A stretch of DNA of 64,000 nucleotides, taken from the NCBI GenBank assembly GCA_018780035.1, contig JADMKE010000020.1, positions 1 to 64,000 of the forward strand, given 5' to 3'. The DNA comes from Candidatus Sericytochromatia bacterium. Its GTDB lineage: Bacteria > Cyanobacteriota > Sericytochromatia > UBA7694. This document shows positions 1 through 8,032 of the stretch, one piece after another. Position 1 is the first letter of the stretch. Every line of letters begins with the position of its first letter. The notes under the pieces were generated by a model that saw nothing but the letters and a program-made list of their open reading frames with translations, did not search any database and was not told where the DNA came from. Both the position numbers and the translations under genes were made by a program.

Positions 1-553
1 TTAATAATTATACTACGCTATTACTCGTTTTCAGGTTTTCCTACAGACTCGTTGGCCTTTTTGATCACCCGCCCAAACACCTCTCACACAATTCATCCCT
101 TCCATATAACTCCCCATTTTGCATATTATCCTGTAAACACCTAACGGGATAACACCCCAATTCGGACAATTCACGAGATCTGTATAATCTTCCATCTGAA
201 TTATTCACGAGATCTCAGATAACCCATCTGAAGCAAAAAGCAGCTGAAGACTCACAGCTCCCAAAACGAAACGCCTCAATCATACATTTTTTGCGCTTGC
301 GATTCAAGCATTGGGAAGCAAAGCTTAAAGCCAATTTAACACCTAAAAAGGAAGCTATTCACGTATTAATTTTGTCACAATTGCAGGAATTTAAACCCAA
401 ATCTCAAAATCCAAAATTTGCTGCTTATCCAGATCTGCCAGATCTGGTTGAATTCAGGCATTGTTTCTGGAGCACGGCAAAGAGAAGGCCGTGGCTTGCT
501 TTTTTGCCTTTATTTTGCTATTGTTAAGAAATTCTGATCTGCGGAGAACACCC
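1..553. other. AT-rich non-coding stretch
   Basis: No convincing gene is seen. The stretch is visibly richer in A+T than the genes to its right. Its only clear structure is the imperfect tandem repeat at 169-232. A 78-codon open frame at 291-527 starts with TTG, has no ribosome binding site and ends in Cys/Trp/Phe-rich residues unlike a real protein. I treat the stretch as intergenic or as the tail of a neighbouring region. Confidence 0.5.
169..232. repeat. imperfect direct repeat, two units
   Basis: Unit one (169-200) and unit two (203-232) both start with ATTCACGAGATCT and both end with CCATCTGAA. The middle differs in sequence and by two bases in length. Two tandem copies in front of a gene could be binding sites for a regulator or a short duplication. 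Confidence 0.6.
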
Positions 554-1030
554 ATGCAGCCGACCCTTCCCGGTTCCGTTAATTATGCAGCGCAATATGC
601 ACCGCCCGTATTGCCCAGTTCTCCCCACATAGATCTGAGCCTGCCCAAAGAATTTGGCTATGAGACGCCCCCTGCCGAAGAGAATATCTTTGCCAACTCC
701 CAGGATAATTTGGCACCGGGTTCGTATAAAAACCCCCACGCCATGACTGAGTTCAGTTTCTTGGATACGCCCCCAGCTCGCCCAGAACCCCAGCCCATGA
801 GCAAAGGGGAGTTTATCTCACACACCCGCGATGCCGTTGAGGGCCTGATTGGCTCAGGTGGCCTCAAGGCCGTCGAAACCGTGGGCGGTCTGGCCCACAT
901 TGCCAATGGGGGCAAAGTGACCTACAGCAAAAAGCTCGATCTCGAAGGTTTTGACAGCTCGACCCTGAAGTTTCAGGGCTCGTTTAAAGATGGCGGCCGG
1001 GTCGGCGTAGAGTTCAAAGCCACGTTTTAA
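554..1030 (+). CDS. hypothetical protein, 158 aa
   Basis: I do not recognise this protein. The start is placed at ATG 554 because GGAGA lies eight bases upstream. The frame runs open back to 461, but that part reads as low-quality sequence. The N-terminal 80 residues are rich in Pro, Asn and Ser. Residues 90-120 form a Gly/Ala-rich, possibly helical segment, and the C-terminus alternates hydrophobic and polar residues and ends in Phe, like a beta-strand. There is no signal peptide or membrane segment. Its TAA stop overlaps the TAA stop of the convergent hicA gene by two bases. Confidence 0.6.
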   Translation: MQPTLPGSVNYAAQYAPPVLPSSPHIDLSLPKEFGYETPPAEENIFANSQDNLAPGSYKNPHAMTEFSFLDTPPARPEPQPMSKGEFISHTRDAVEGLIGSGGLKAVETVGGLAHIANGGKVTYSKKLDLEGFDSSTLKFQGSFKDGGRVGVEFKATF

Positions 1031-1227
1031 GTCAGATCCTCGCTGCGGCAGCCCGCATCTTTGGCTATTCTAGCCAGCATAACGGGTCCAATTTCCACAT
1101 TGTCATGGAAAGCAAAAACCAATAGGGGATATCCTGGCTTGGTCAATTTTCGATGAGACCCTTTTTGAGAAGAGATTTGCCAGCCCAGTTTTAAGAGCTG
1201 ACGAAGCACACGTCGGGCTTTTGCCAT
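1027..1227 (-). CDS. hicA: HicA-type mRNA interferase toxin
   Basis: This 66-residue protein has the HicA (YcfA) double-stranded-RNA-binding-like fold signature: an N-terminal helix ending in LGW, then QKGSH, with His25 matching the catalytic histidine, then a Lys-rich strand and an N/H-containing second strand. HicA toxins cleave mRNA and are held inactive by the HicB partner. The gene sits 11 bases downstream of the hicB-like gene on the same strand, the antitoxin-first order. Its stop codon overlaps the stop of the convergent gene at 554-1030. Family assignment is from motif and context. Confidence 0.82.
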   Translation of the reverse strand: MAKARRVLRQLLKLGWQISSQKGSHRKLTKPGYPLLVFAFHDNVEIGPVMLARIAKDAGCRSEDLT

Positions 1228-1238
1228 TAGACGCCTGG

Positions 1239-1466
1239 TTAAGCAGCTACAGGGGTTTGGACAAAACGAATTTCGTCCAATTCCGCAATTTCACCATCTT
1301 CTACCGCCCAGATGACAGCTTGCAAGGCTGCCAATTTAACATTTGCAGCGGCTTCTTCTTGCGTATTTCCATAGACGTGAATGGAAGCTGTATTGGGTAT
1401 CCCGCTTAAATCCGCAATCCACTGTTGGGTTTGAACTTCATATTCAAAACTGATTTCCAGCGTCAC
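1239..1466 (-). CDS. hicB: HicB-family antitoxin
   Basis: This 75-residue acidic protein has the HicB partial RNase-H-like pattern: strands with aromatic residues (FEYE, WIADL), a short SGIPNT turn, the VYGNTQEEA segment, then an Ala/Leu helix. No C-terminal ribbon-helix-helix or HTH is visible, so DNA-binding autoregulation may be absent or may rely on another factor. The start is GTG at 1466 with a weak AGG seven bases upstream. It is presumed to neutralise the HicA toxin encoded immediately downstream. Confidence 0.75.
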   Translation of the reverse strand: MTLEISFEYEVQTQQWIADLSGIPNTASIHVYGNTQEEAAANVKLAALQAVIWAVEDGEIAELDEIRFVQTPVAA

Positions 1467-1560
1467 ACAACAACCTGCCTTTTGAAGATAGTCTGATCAT
1501 AACAGAAGTCAGGAAATTTAGGTTTTCGTTTCTGGCCCGATGCCTTTTGGGAGCTTTAAA

Positions 1561-2910
1561 TTACCGCAGGGCCTTGGCCAAATTCAGCCGCCCGTGGCCA
1601 AAAAAGGTGTCAAAACCGGGTTCACCCCGATCATCAGCCCCCGCTTCGAGCTTGGCTTTGACCTGTTCCCGCGTTAGTTCGGGCCAGCGGCTGCGCAGTA
1701 GGGCGGCGGCCCCAGCCACAGCCGGTGTGGCCATAGACGTGCCGCTGACGACGCCATAGTTCAGCTCTTTGTGGGGGTGGGGATAGGTTGGCAGGGCCGA
1801 GAGAATCTTGACACCCGGTGCGCTTAAGCTCATCCAGTCACCAAATTGCGAAAAAGCAGCGCGTTGGTCTTGGGCATCGCTGGCCCCCACGGCCAAAACT
1901 CCTGGAGTAGCAGCGGGATAGGCTTTCATTTCTTTGCCATTATTGCCCATGGCCGCCACAATTAAGACATCGCGATCCAGGGCATATTGCACAGCCTCGC
2001 GTTTGACCAAAGGGTTCATCAGGCCCCCCAGGCTCATGCTGATCACCTTCGCGCCGTGGTCCACGGCCCAAATAATGCCCGCCGCCACATCGGCAGAGTC
2101 GCCAATGCCATTGTCCCCAATCACCCGGATCGGCATGATTTTAATGCCTGGAGCATACCCGGCAATCCCCACGCCATTGTCGGTCAGCGCGGCAGCAATG
2201 CCCGCACAGTGGGTGCCGTGGCCGTAGCCATCCCAGGGCTGATCATCTTGGTCGAGTACGTCGTAGCCGGGCAGGAGTTTTTCGGCCAAATCCGGGTGTT
2301 TGAGGTCGAGGCCAGAGTCGATCACAGCCAGAAAGTGCTGGGGATGGCCCTGATAAATCTGCCAACCGGCCTGAGACTGGGTTAAAACATGGCCGTATTG
2401 CTGAGCAAAAAGTGGATCACTGGGATAGATCTGCCGGGATGGATTCAGTGTTGAAGGTTTTTCGATCTGCAGCGGCGCCAACCGTTCGAGGGTCAAAGGC
2501 TCGACCCAGAGCAGATCTGGGCGGGCTTTTAAGCGTTGCAAAGCAGACTCTGCCGCTGCTGAGCCAAAAGGAGTGCGCACAACTTGCATTCCCAGGCTTT
2601 CAGGGCCAATACTGCGCAAGCTTTGAAGACCCAATTGGTTTAAAGCGGCGTTTTGCTGGCTGCGCAGACCTGGTTTGAGGCGCAAGACCCACTCACCTGG
2701 CACCGTCTGCTGCTCAGGGCTGACCTCAGGGTAGCGGGTGCTGACATGATTGCGGTTTTGCTGCACACTTGAACGCAAAGTATTGACTGGGTTCTGAGGC
2801 TGAGGCAAAAACTGGGCCAATGAGCAAGCCTGCAGAGTCATGCCCATCAGGCAAAACAGGGCAAATGGAGTTGGCTTGGTGATGGTTATTTTCCGTTGGG
2901 GACGTGGCAC
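1561..2910 (-). CDS. subtilisin-like serine protease, lipoprotein (S8)
   Basis: This is a secreted or surface-anchored S8 peptidase. The catalytic triad motifs are all present: Asp in AVIDSGLD, His in GYGHGTHCAG and Ser in GTSMATPAVAG, with the oxyanion Asn in MGNNGKE. I chose GTG 2910 as start because AGAGG sits six bases upstream. This start gives a short Arg/Lys-rich n-region, a hydrophobic core and a lipobox LQAC. An ATG at 2943 and a GTG at 2988 are in frame but lengthen the n-region unusually. Residues of about 50-140 look like an inhibitory propeptide (WVLRLKPG, LWVEP). A paralogue lies at 19296-20696. Confidence 0.88.
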   Translation of the reverse strand: MPRPQRKITITKPTPFALFCLMGMTLQACSLAQFLPQPQNPVNTLRSSVQQNRNHVSTRYPEVSPEQQTVPGEWVLRLKPGLRSQQNAALNQLGLQSLRSIGPESLGMQVVRTPFGSAAAESALQRLKARPDLLWVEPLTLERLAPLQIEKPSTLNPSRQIYPSDPLFAQQYGHVLTQSQAGWQIYQGHPQHFLAVIDSGLDLKHPDLAEKLLPGYDVLDQDDQPWDGYGHGTHCAGIAAALTDNGVGIAGYAPGIKIMPIRVIGDNGIGDSADVAAGIIWAVDHGAKVISMSLGGLMNPLVKREAVQYALDRDVLIVAAMGNNGKEMKAYPAATPGVLAVGASDAQDQRAAFSQFGDWMSLSAPGVKILSALPTYPHPHKELNYGVVSGTSMATPAVAGAAALLRSRWPELTREQVKAKLEAGADDRGEPGFDTFFGHGRLNLAKALR

Positions 2911-2983
2911 AGAGAACCTCTGAAAAATGGACTCATGGGCCATTTTAGCATTATTTGCCCATCGAAGCACTGCCCCTCTGCCT

Positions 2984-3012
2984 CGCACTCAACTTCGCAC
3001 TCGACTTCGCAC
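2984..3012. repeat. 12-nt tandem repeat, about 2.4 copies
   Basis: Units at 2984-2995 and 2996-3007 match at 11 of 12 bases (CGCACTCAACTT and CGCACTCGACTT), followed by a five-base partial copy. The repeat lies in the gap between the divergent protease and cupin genes. Confidence 0.6.
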
Positions 3013-3120
3013 AGGGATCACCTTCCCCTGATCAGACCCTTTCAAATCTGTTACTCTTAAAAAGAAAAAAGGGCTTTCTCGGCCCCCCTAAAATCCAAAA
3101 CCTGCCCCAAGGAGCTCCCC

Positions 3121-3483
3121 ATGCCCCGCCTAATTGCCACCCCCACCGTGATTCCCGCTGCTGGCAGCAAACCCAAAGTAATCCGTGAATTTGTAGGCCA
3201 GGTCAATACCGGCCACAGCCACGCCTCCGTGGCCCAAATGAGCTCGCCCAGCGGCTGGGTCGAACCCGGTCAGCGGCCAGATTTCCAGGAGATGACAGTG
3301 GTGCTCAAAGGCAGCTTGCAGGTCGAGTCGGAAACAGAGACTTTCACGGTCGATGCGGGCCAAGCGATTATTACCGAAGCAGGGGAATGGGTGCGTTACA
3401 GCACGCCCGGCCCCGAAGGCGCTGAGTATATTGCAATCTGTCTGCCTGCATTTTCGCCCGACAGTGTGCACCGCGACGAATAG
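3121..3483 (+). CDS. cupin-domain protein
   Basis: This 120-residue protein has a single cupin beta-barrel: GHSHAS (first His pair), a Glu in FQEMTVVLKGSLQV, then FTVDAGQAIITEAGEWVRYSTP for the second motif. The usual C-terminal His ligand of motif two is not obvious, so metal binding may be partial. AAGGAG lies six bases upstream of ATG 3121. It stands alone between a divergent protease and a topoisomerase gene, and context does not reveal a substrate. Small cupins of this kind are often ethanolamine-utilisation-like or sugar-sensing proteins of unknown function. Confidence 0.75.
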   Translation: MPRLIATPTVIPAAGSKPKVIREFVGQVNTGHSHASVAQMSSPSGWVEPGQRPDFQEMTVVLKGSLQVESETETFTVDAGQAIITEAGEWVRYSTPGPEGAEYIAICLPAFSPDSVHRDE

Positions 3484-3564
3484 CGCGCAGCAGATTGGAT
3501 TTTTAATACATAAAAATACATTTGTATGTTATGCTGGTGGGAGTCTGTTTTTTTGAGGTGAATC

Positions 3565-5661
3565 ATGCTCCCTGTTCTCTCTCCTGCCACTCATCCTGTT
3601 GCCACCGATCCGCGCCTCTGCCAAAATGAGGGCATGAGCAGCAAAACCTCTTTACAATCCCTTTTAGACATTAACTTTCTTGAATACGCCTCTTACGTGA
3701 TCAAAGATCGCGCCATTCCCTTTTTGGAGGATGGTCTCAAGCCCGTTCAGCGCCGCATTTTGCACACCCTGTTTGAAGTCGACGATGGCAAATACCACAA
3801 GGTCGCCAATATTGTCGGCATGACCATGCGCTACCACCCCCACGGGGACGCCAGCATCGAAGCCGCGTTGGTGAATATTGCGCAAAAAGACTACCTGATC
3901 GACAAACAGGGAAATTTTGGCAATTTGCTCACGGGCGATCCTGCCAGTGCGGCCCGCTACATTGAATGCCGCCTTTCCCCCCTGGCGCGTGAAACCCTGT
4001 TTAACCCCGAGATCACCGATTACCTCGACAGTTACGATGGCCGCAACAAAGAACCTGTGGTGCTGCCAGCAAAACTGCCGCTGCTTCTGCTCTCCGGCAC
4101 CGATGGGATTGCAGTGGGTTTGGCCACCAAAATGCTGCCACATAATTTTTGCGAATTGATCGAGGCCCAGATCGCGATTCTCAAAGGCGAAGATTTTGAA
4201 ATTTTTCCGGACTTCCCCCAAGGCGGGTTGCTCGATGCCTCCCAGTATATGCGCGGCAAAGGCAAAGTGCGGGTGCGTGCCAAGGTCGAGATCAAAGATC
4301 CCAAAACCCTGGTGATTCGGGAGATTCCCTACGGTTCCACAACCGAGTCGCTGATTGCCTCGATCGAAGCCGCGATCCACAAAGGCAAGCTCAAGATTGC
4401 AAATATTAACGACTTCACAACTGAATTTGTGGAGATTGAACTGCGTGTCGGCCATGGCGTCATGGCCGAAGAATTGCTCGAGCGGGTCTTTCTCTACAGC
4501 GACTGCGAACTGACCCTGCATCTGCAGCCGATCTTGATTCGCAACCACATGCCCGTGGAACTGGATGTGCACGAGATTCTCAGGGAAAACACCCGCCAAT
4601 TGCTGCAGGTGCTGGAGCGGGAACTCCATTGTGAATTGGCACGCCACCAACGCAAATACCGCGAGCAGGTACTTGTGCAAATTTTTATCGAGAACAAGCT
4701 CTACCTCTCGCTCGAAGAGGCGGCAGATATGCCCGAACTCAAAGCGATGTTGCGGGCCTGGCTCGAACCGATGCTCGACGAGCGCTTTATTCCCATTCCC
4801 GAAGAAGATCTCGACAAACTTTTAAATATCCCGATTCGCCGCATCTCCCGCTTTGATTCCGCCAAAGCCCTGGCAGAGTTGCAAAAGACCTCAGAGGCGA
4901 TCGAAGAGGTTCAGCGCAAACTGACTCATCTCAACCAGACGGCCATTCTTTGGCTCAAAGCCATTCTCAAAAAATATGGCGACAAATACCCACGCCAGAC
5001 CAGTCTGGAATCTTTTGAAACGATCAATGTCACGGCTGTGGCGATCCAAGATCAAAAAGTGGGCTTTGATCCCGAAACCCGCTATCTAGGTACCCAGGTT
5101 AAATCCGATGCGCCACTGCTCTGCTCCACCTTCGACAAATTGCTGTTGGTCTTTGGCAATGGCACCTACCAGGTCCTCGAAATCCCCGATAAGCTCTTTG
5201 TCAAAGAGGATGTCTTACATTTTGAGCGCCAGGCCCAACAGACCGTCTTTTCGGTGCTCTACCGCGACAGTGGCGGCGTCTATTTTATGAAACGCTTTAA
5301 CGTAACCAAATTTATTCTCGCCAAAGAATACGCCTATTTACCCGAAGACGCTGAATTGGTCTATTTCAGCGCCGACCCCGATCCGGTGATCAAACTGGTC
5401 TTTGAACCCCGCAAACGGGCCCGAGTCATGGAACAGTATTTGGATTTTCGCGATATGTTGGTCAAATCCGTGGGCTCCCGTGGCAATAAAGTCGCCGAGC
5501 GCCCGATTATCAAGGTGCAGCCTGTCAGCCGCAAAGCCTATGAAAAAGAGGCCCAACAGGCGCAGCCAACAAATACCCAGCAAATTTCTATTCTGGATAT
5601 TCTCGAACGTGAGCCAGCTGACGATGGCAATGTGACCCAGCCAACGCCGAGTGAATCTTGA
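3565..5661 (+). CDS. parC: DNA topoisomerase IV / gyrase subunit A-like
   Basis: This is a type IIA topoisomerase breakage-reunion subunit of 698 residues. The winged-helix region contains LKPVQRRIL at about 58-66 and the catalytic tyrosine is Tyr132 in AARYIE. The tower and coiled-coil domains follow to about residue 460. The C-terminal part is shorter than the six-bladed GyrA pinwheel and ends in a polar tail, which fits a ParC-like subunit. No partner ATPase (ParE/GyrB) lies in the window. GAGGTG precedes ATG 3565; ATG 3634 is an alternative that removes a 23-residue extension. The GyrA versus ParC distinction is inferred from length and layout. Confidence 0.85.
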   Translation: MLPVLSPATHPVATDPRLCQNEGMSSKTSLQSLLDINFLEYASYVIKDRAIPFLEDGLKPVQRRILHTLFEVDDGKYHKVANIVGMTMRYHPHGDASIEAALVNIAQKDYLIDKQGNFGNLLTGDPASAARYIECRLSPLARETLFNPEITDYLDSYDGRNKEPVVLPAKLPLLLLSGTDGIAVGLATKMLPHNFCELIEAQIAILKGEDFEIFPDFPQGGLLDASQYMRGKGKVRVRAKVEIKDPKTLVIREIPYGSTTESLIASIEAAIHKGKLKIANINDFTTEFVEIELRVGHGVMAEELLERVFLYSDCELTLHLQPILIRNHMPVELDVHEILRENTRQLLQVLERELHCELARHQRKYREQVLVQIFIENKLYLSLEEAADMPELKAMLRAWLEPMLDERFIPIPEEDLDKLLNIPIRRISRFDSAKALAELQKTSEAIEEVQRKLTHLNQTAILWLKAILKKYGDKYPRQTSLESFETINVTAVAIQDQKVGFDPETRYLGTQVKSDAPLLCSTFDKLLLVFGNGTYQVLEIPDKLFVKEDVLHFERQAQQTVFSVLYRDSGGVYFMKRFNVTKFILAKEYAYLPEDAELVYFSADPDPVIKLVFEPRKRARVMEQYLDFRDMLVKSVGSRGNKVAERPIIKVQPVSRKAYEKEAQQAQPTNTQQISILDILEREPADDGNVTQPTPSES

Positions 5662-5752
5662 ACACGTTATAATGAAATTTATTAAATCTTACTTTTTGTG
5701 AACATCGCTTTTTTACAAAGCCTGAACATAAACATTCCTGAGAGGAAGCTCC

Positions 5753-6403
5753 ATGTTGAAACAAATTTCACTCGTTGCGTTAACCGCCTTGGTCTTGGGC
5801 AGCTCGGTATTCTTGGCGCCCCAGGCTGAATCCGCAGGCCCTTCTGCCAAAATCACCCATTCTTTTGGGGTTGTTCAAGCCCGTGCCGGGGCCGCCTGGA
5901 ACAAAGCCAATACCAATATGGCGCTCTATCCGGGCATGACCTTGCGGACCGGGGCCAATTCCCGCTCTGAGCTGCGTTATACCGACGGCTCTGTGGTGCG
6001 CCTGGGTTCGCGCACCATTTTGCGTGTGCGGGCCGCCAAAGACCTGCGCTTGCTGCGGGGCAAAACCTGGATCAAAAAACAACACAACCAAAAAGACCCC
6101 ATGCGCGTGCGCACCCCGATTGCGGTGGCCAGTGTGATTGGCACAGAGCTTTTTGTTTCCCACAACGACCAGAACACAAGCCATGTCACGACCCTCAATG
6201 GCATTGTTGAAGTCACAACCGACAAAGGGGAGACCAAAAAAGTGGGGCCGGGCGAATGGGTCGAAATCGAAGCAGATAAACCCCTCGAAGACCCCACCAA
6301 ATTTGACTGGAACACCCTCAAGAAAAACGAGCGTTTTCTGATGGATCTGGAATTTGTGCCCACTCCCGAAGAGCAAGCCGCTCTTGACGAAGACTGGAAA
6401 TAA
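5753..6403 (+). CDS. FecR-domain exported protein
   Basis: This 216-residue protein begins with a clear Sec signal peptide (MLKQ, hydrophobic core to about residue 22, then AESA cleavage). It is followed by a FecR-type beta domain with the hallmark LYPGMTLRTGANSRSELRY and DGSVVRLG stretches and VASVIGTELF. Such domains are usually periplasmic and sense or scaffold envelope complexes. There is no transmembrane anti-sigma segment and no sigma factor nearby, so signalling to an ECF sigma factor is unlikely. AGAGGAAG is the ribosome site. It lies directly upstream of two SLH-porins. Confidence 0.85.
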   Translation: MLKQISLVALTALVLGSSVFLAPQAESAGPSAKITHSFGVVQARAGAAWNKANTNMALYPGMTLRTGANSRSELRYTDGSVVRLGSRTILRVRAAKDLRLLRGKTWIKKQHNQKDPMRVRTPIAVASVIGTELFVSHNDQNTSHVTTLNGIVEVTTDKGETKKVGPGEWVEIEADKPLEDPTKFDWNTLKKNERFLMDLEFVPTPEEQAALDEDWK

Positions 6404-6463
6404 GCGTATTTTTGACTAACGCTTAATCTTTGATCTGATAGCCATGCTCCTGAGCGCATGGCT
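6401..6463 (+). terminator. two short hairpins between fecR-like gene and porin
   Basis: TAAGCGT (6401-6407, containing the stop codon) pairs with ACGCTTA (6419-6425). AGCCATGC (6440-6447) pairs perfectly with GCATGGCT (6456-6463). Neither is followed by a long T-run, so they may be weak terminators, mRNA-stability elements or leader structures for the porin. Confidence 0.4.
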
Positions 6464-6486
6464 GTTGTCTGAATTCTGGAGTAATC

Positions 6487-8007
6487 ATGTTGAATGGGTT
6501 TTTCAGGCGCAGCCTGCTGACAGGTTTGGCCGTTTTGGGTTTGGGTTTTTCTCCGCTTTATCTGGCTGGCGTTCGGGCCGAAACTGTGTCTGTGCCCGAT
6601 TCGCATTGGGCCTGGCCAGCTTTAAAATACCTCAACGAAGTCTACCAACTGGACTTGGTTTCTGCCCAAGACCAAAACAGGGGCCAAAATACAGGCCAAA
6701 AGCCCGTCAACCGATTTGAATTGGCTGTGATTCTGAGCAAGGTCTTAAAAGCCTTAGAAGAAAAACAGCAGGTCCTCGCAAAAGCAGATCAGGCGCTGAT
6801 CAACAGGCTCAAGACAGAGTTTGCCGCCGAGCTGGAAGAACGTTATTCGGCCCTGGATGAGCGCACTGAGGTGTTGGAAGACCAGAGCGATTTGCAAAAC
6901 ACCCAATTGCAAGAAATGCTCGAACGCATAGACCAAATGACGTCCATTCGGGCCTTTGGCTCGTTGGCCCTGCGTTTTTGTGGAATGAGCACCCGTTTGG
7001 GAGATTTTCAGAATTTCTTTGGCAGCAATGTCACTGGAGCGAACTTTCAGGTGCGTCTGGGAGCTGGCTTGCAGGGCCGGATTCAAGACAGTTGGGATTG
7101 GCAGGTACGGGTGCTCAGCAACGACAACCGCTCATACAATCTCTCCTGGTTCCCCTTTGGGGGTGATCATATTCCCCGCAGCCCGATCAATCTCGATCGC
7201 TTTTTTATCCGTTACCAGCCCCAAGAATTGAATCAGGGCCCGTTTAAGCTCGCGCTGACGGTGGGCAAAGCCCCTAACTTTCTCTCCGAAAACGAATTGC
7301 TCTTGGACGAAGACGTGAGTTTTAGTGGTTTGCAGCAGCAATTGAGCTGGCGCGACCTCACGCCCTTTTGGCCCAAACTCGATCTCGAATTGGGCCAGTA
7401 CGCGGTCTTGGTGGAAGAGACCTTTGTGACCACCTCTTTGCTGGCAGCCAAGCTCTCAAGTGAGTTTAAACTGGCAGAGCCGCTGAGTTTGCGCCTGGGC
7501 AGCAGTTATTCGCATTACCTCAAAGCCGACAATCTGGCCCGCTTTAATTTTAACCAGGGCTACCAAGGTATCTTCAGTGCCCGCAACCGGGGGGCAGATA
7601 AAAACAATTTTGAATCAGAATTTAGATTGTTAAATGGCTTTGCCCAGTTGCGCTTGAACCTCTGGGAGCAGTGGCCTGTGATCCTGCAGGCCGATTATTT
7701 GCGCAATTTGGGCAGTGCCGACAAAAACCAGGGCTGGTGGGCCGGATTGCAAGTGGGAGAACTCAACGGACCCGGCTCGTGGCAATTTAAATACGCCTAT
7801 CGCGGCCTGGAGCAAGATGCCAATCTCTCGCTGATGGTCGATGAAACCTTGGCGGGCACCGATGTCTCAGGCCATGTCTTGGATGCAGCTGTGCAATTGG
7901 CAGCCAAAACGTCGTTTTCGGTCACCTTACATGCCCGCAGCCCGCTTTCAGATCCCAGCAAAGATCATTTGTATATCTTGTACACCACCCTGCGCCAGGA
8001 TTTCTGA
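6487..8007 (+). CDS. SLH-domain outer-membrane porin, first copy
   Basis: This 506-residue protein carries a signal peptide to about residue 31. One S-layer-homology motif follows (PDSHWAWPALKYLNEVYQL, then VNRFELAVILSKV), then a heptad-rich coiled coil at about 90-150, then a long stretch of alternating beta-strands ending in Phe, as in outer-membrane barrels. This layout is the cyanobacterial-type iron-uptake porin, where the SLH domain is thought to anchor to the cell wall. GGAG lies five bases before ATG. It is followed 25 bases later by a clear paralogue, so tandem duplication is likely. Confidence 0.85.
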   Translation: MLNGFFRRSLLTGLAVLGLGFSPLYLAGVRAETVSVPDSHWAWPALKYLNEVYQLDLVSAQDQNRGQNTGQKPVNRFELAVILSKVLKALEEKQQVLAKADQALINRLKTEFAAELEERYSALDERTEVLEDQSDLQNTQLQEMLERIDQMTSIRAFGSLALRFCGMSTRLGDFQNFFGSNVTGANFQVRLGAGLQGRIQDSWDWQVRVLSNDNRSYNLSWFPFGGDHIPRSPINLDRFFIRYQPQELNQGPFKLALTVGKAPNFLSENELLLDEDVSFSGLQQQLSWRDLTPFWPKLDLELGQYAVLVEETFVTTSLLAAKLSSEFKLAEPLSLRLGSSYSHYLKADNLARFNFNQGYQGIFSARNRGADKNNFESEFRLLNGFAQLRLNLWEQWPVILQADYLRNLGSADKNQGWWAGLQVGELNGPGSWQFKYAYRGLEQDANLSLMVDETLAGTDVSGHVLDAAVQLAAKTSFSVTLHARSPLSDPSKDHLYILYTTLRQDF

Positions 8008-8032
8008 GCCAGGTAAATAAAGAGGAAGAATC

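Noticed and set aside
291..527. 78-codon open frame near the left edge
   Set aside because: It has a TTG start, no ribosome site and a Cys/Trp/Phe-rich end. It overlaps the untranslated region before the gene at 554.
3664..4680. 338-codon open frame on the minus strand inside parC
   Set aside because: It is a shadow of the topoisomerase gene, whose motifs are unambiguous.
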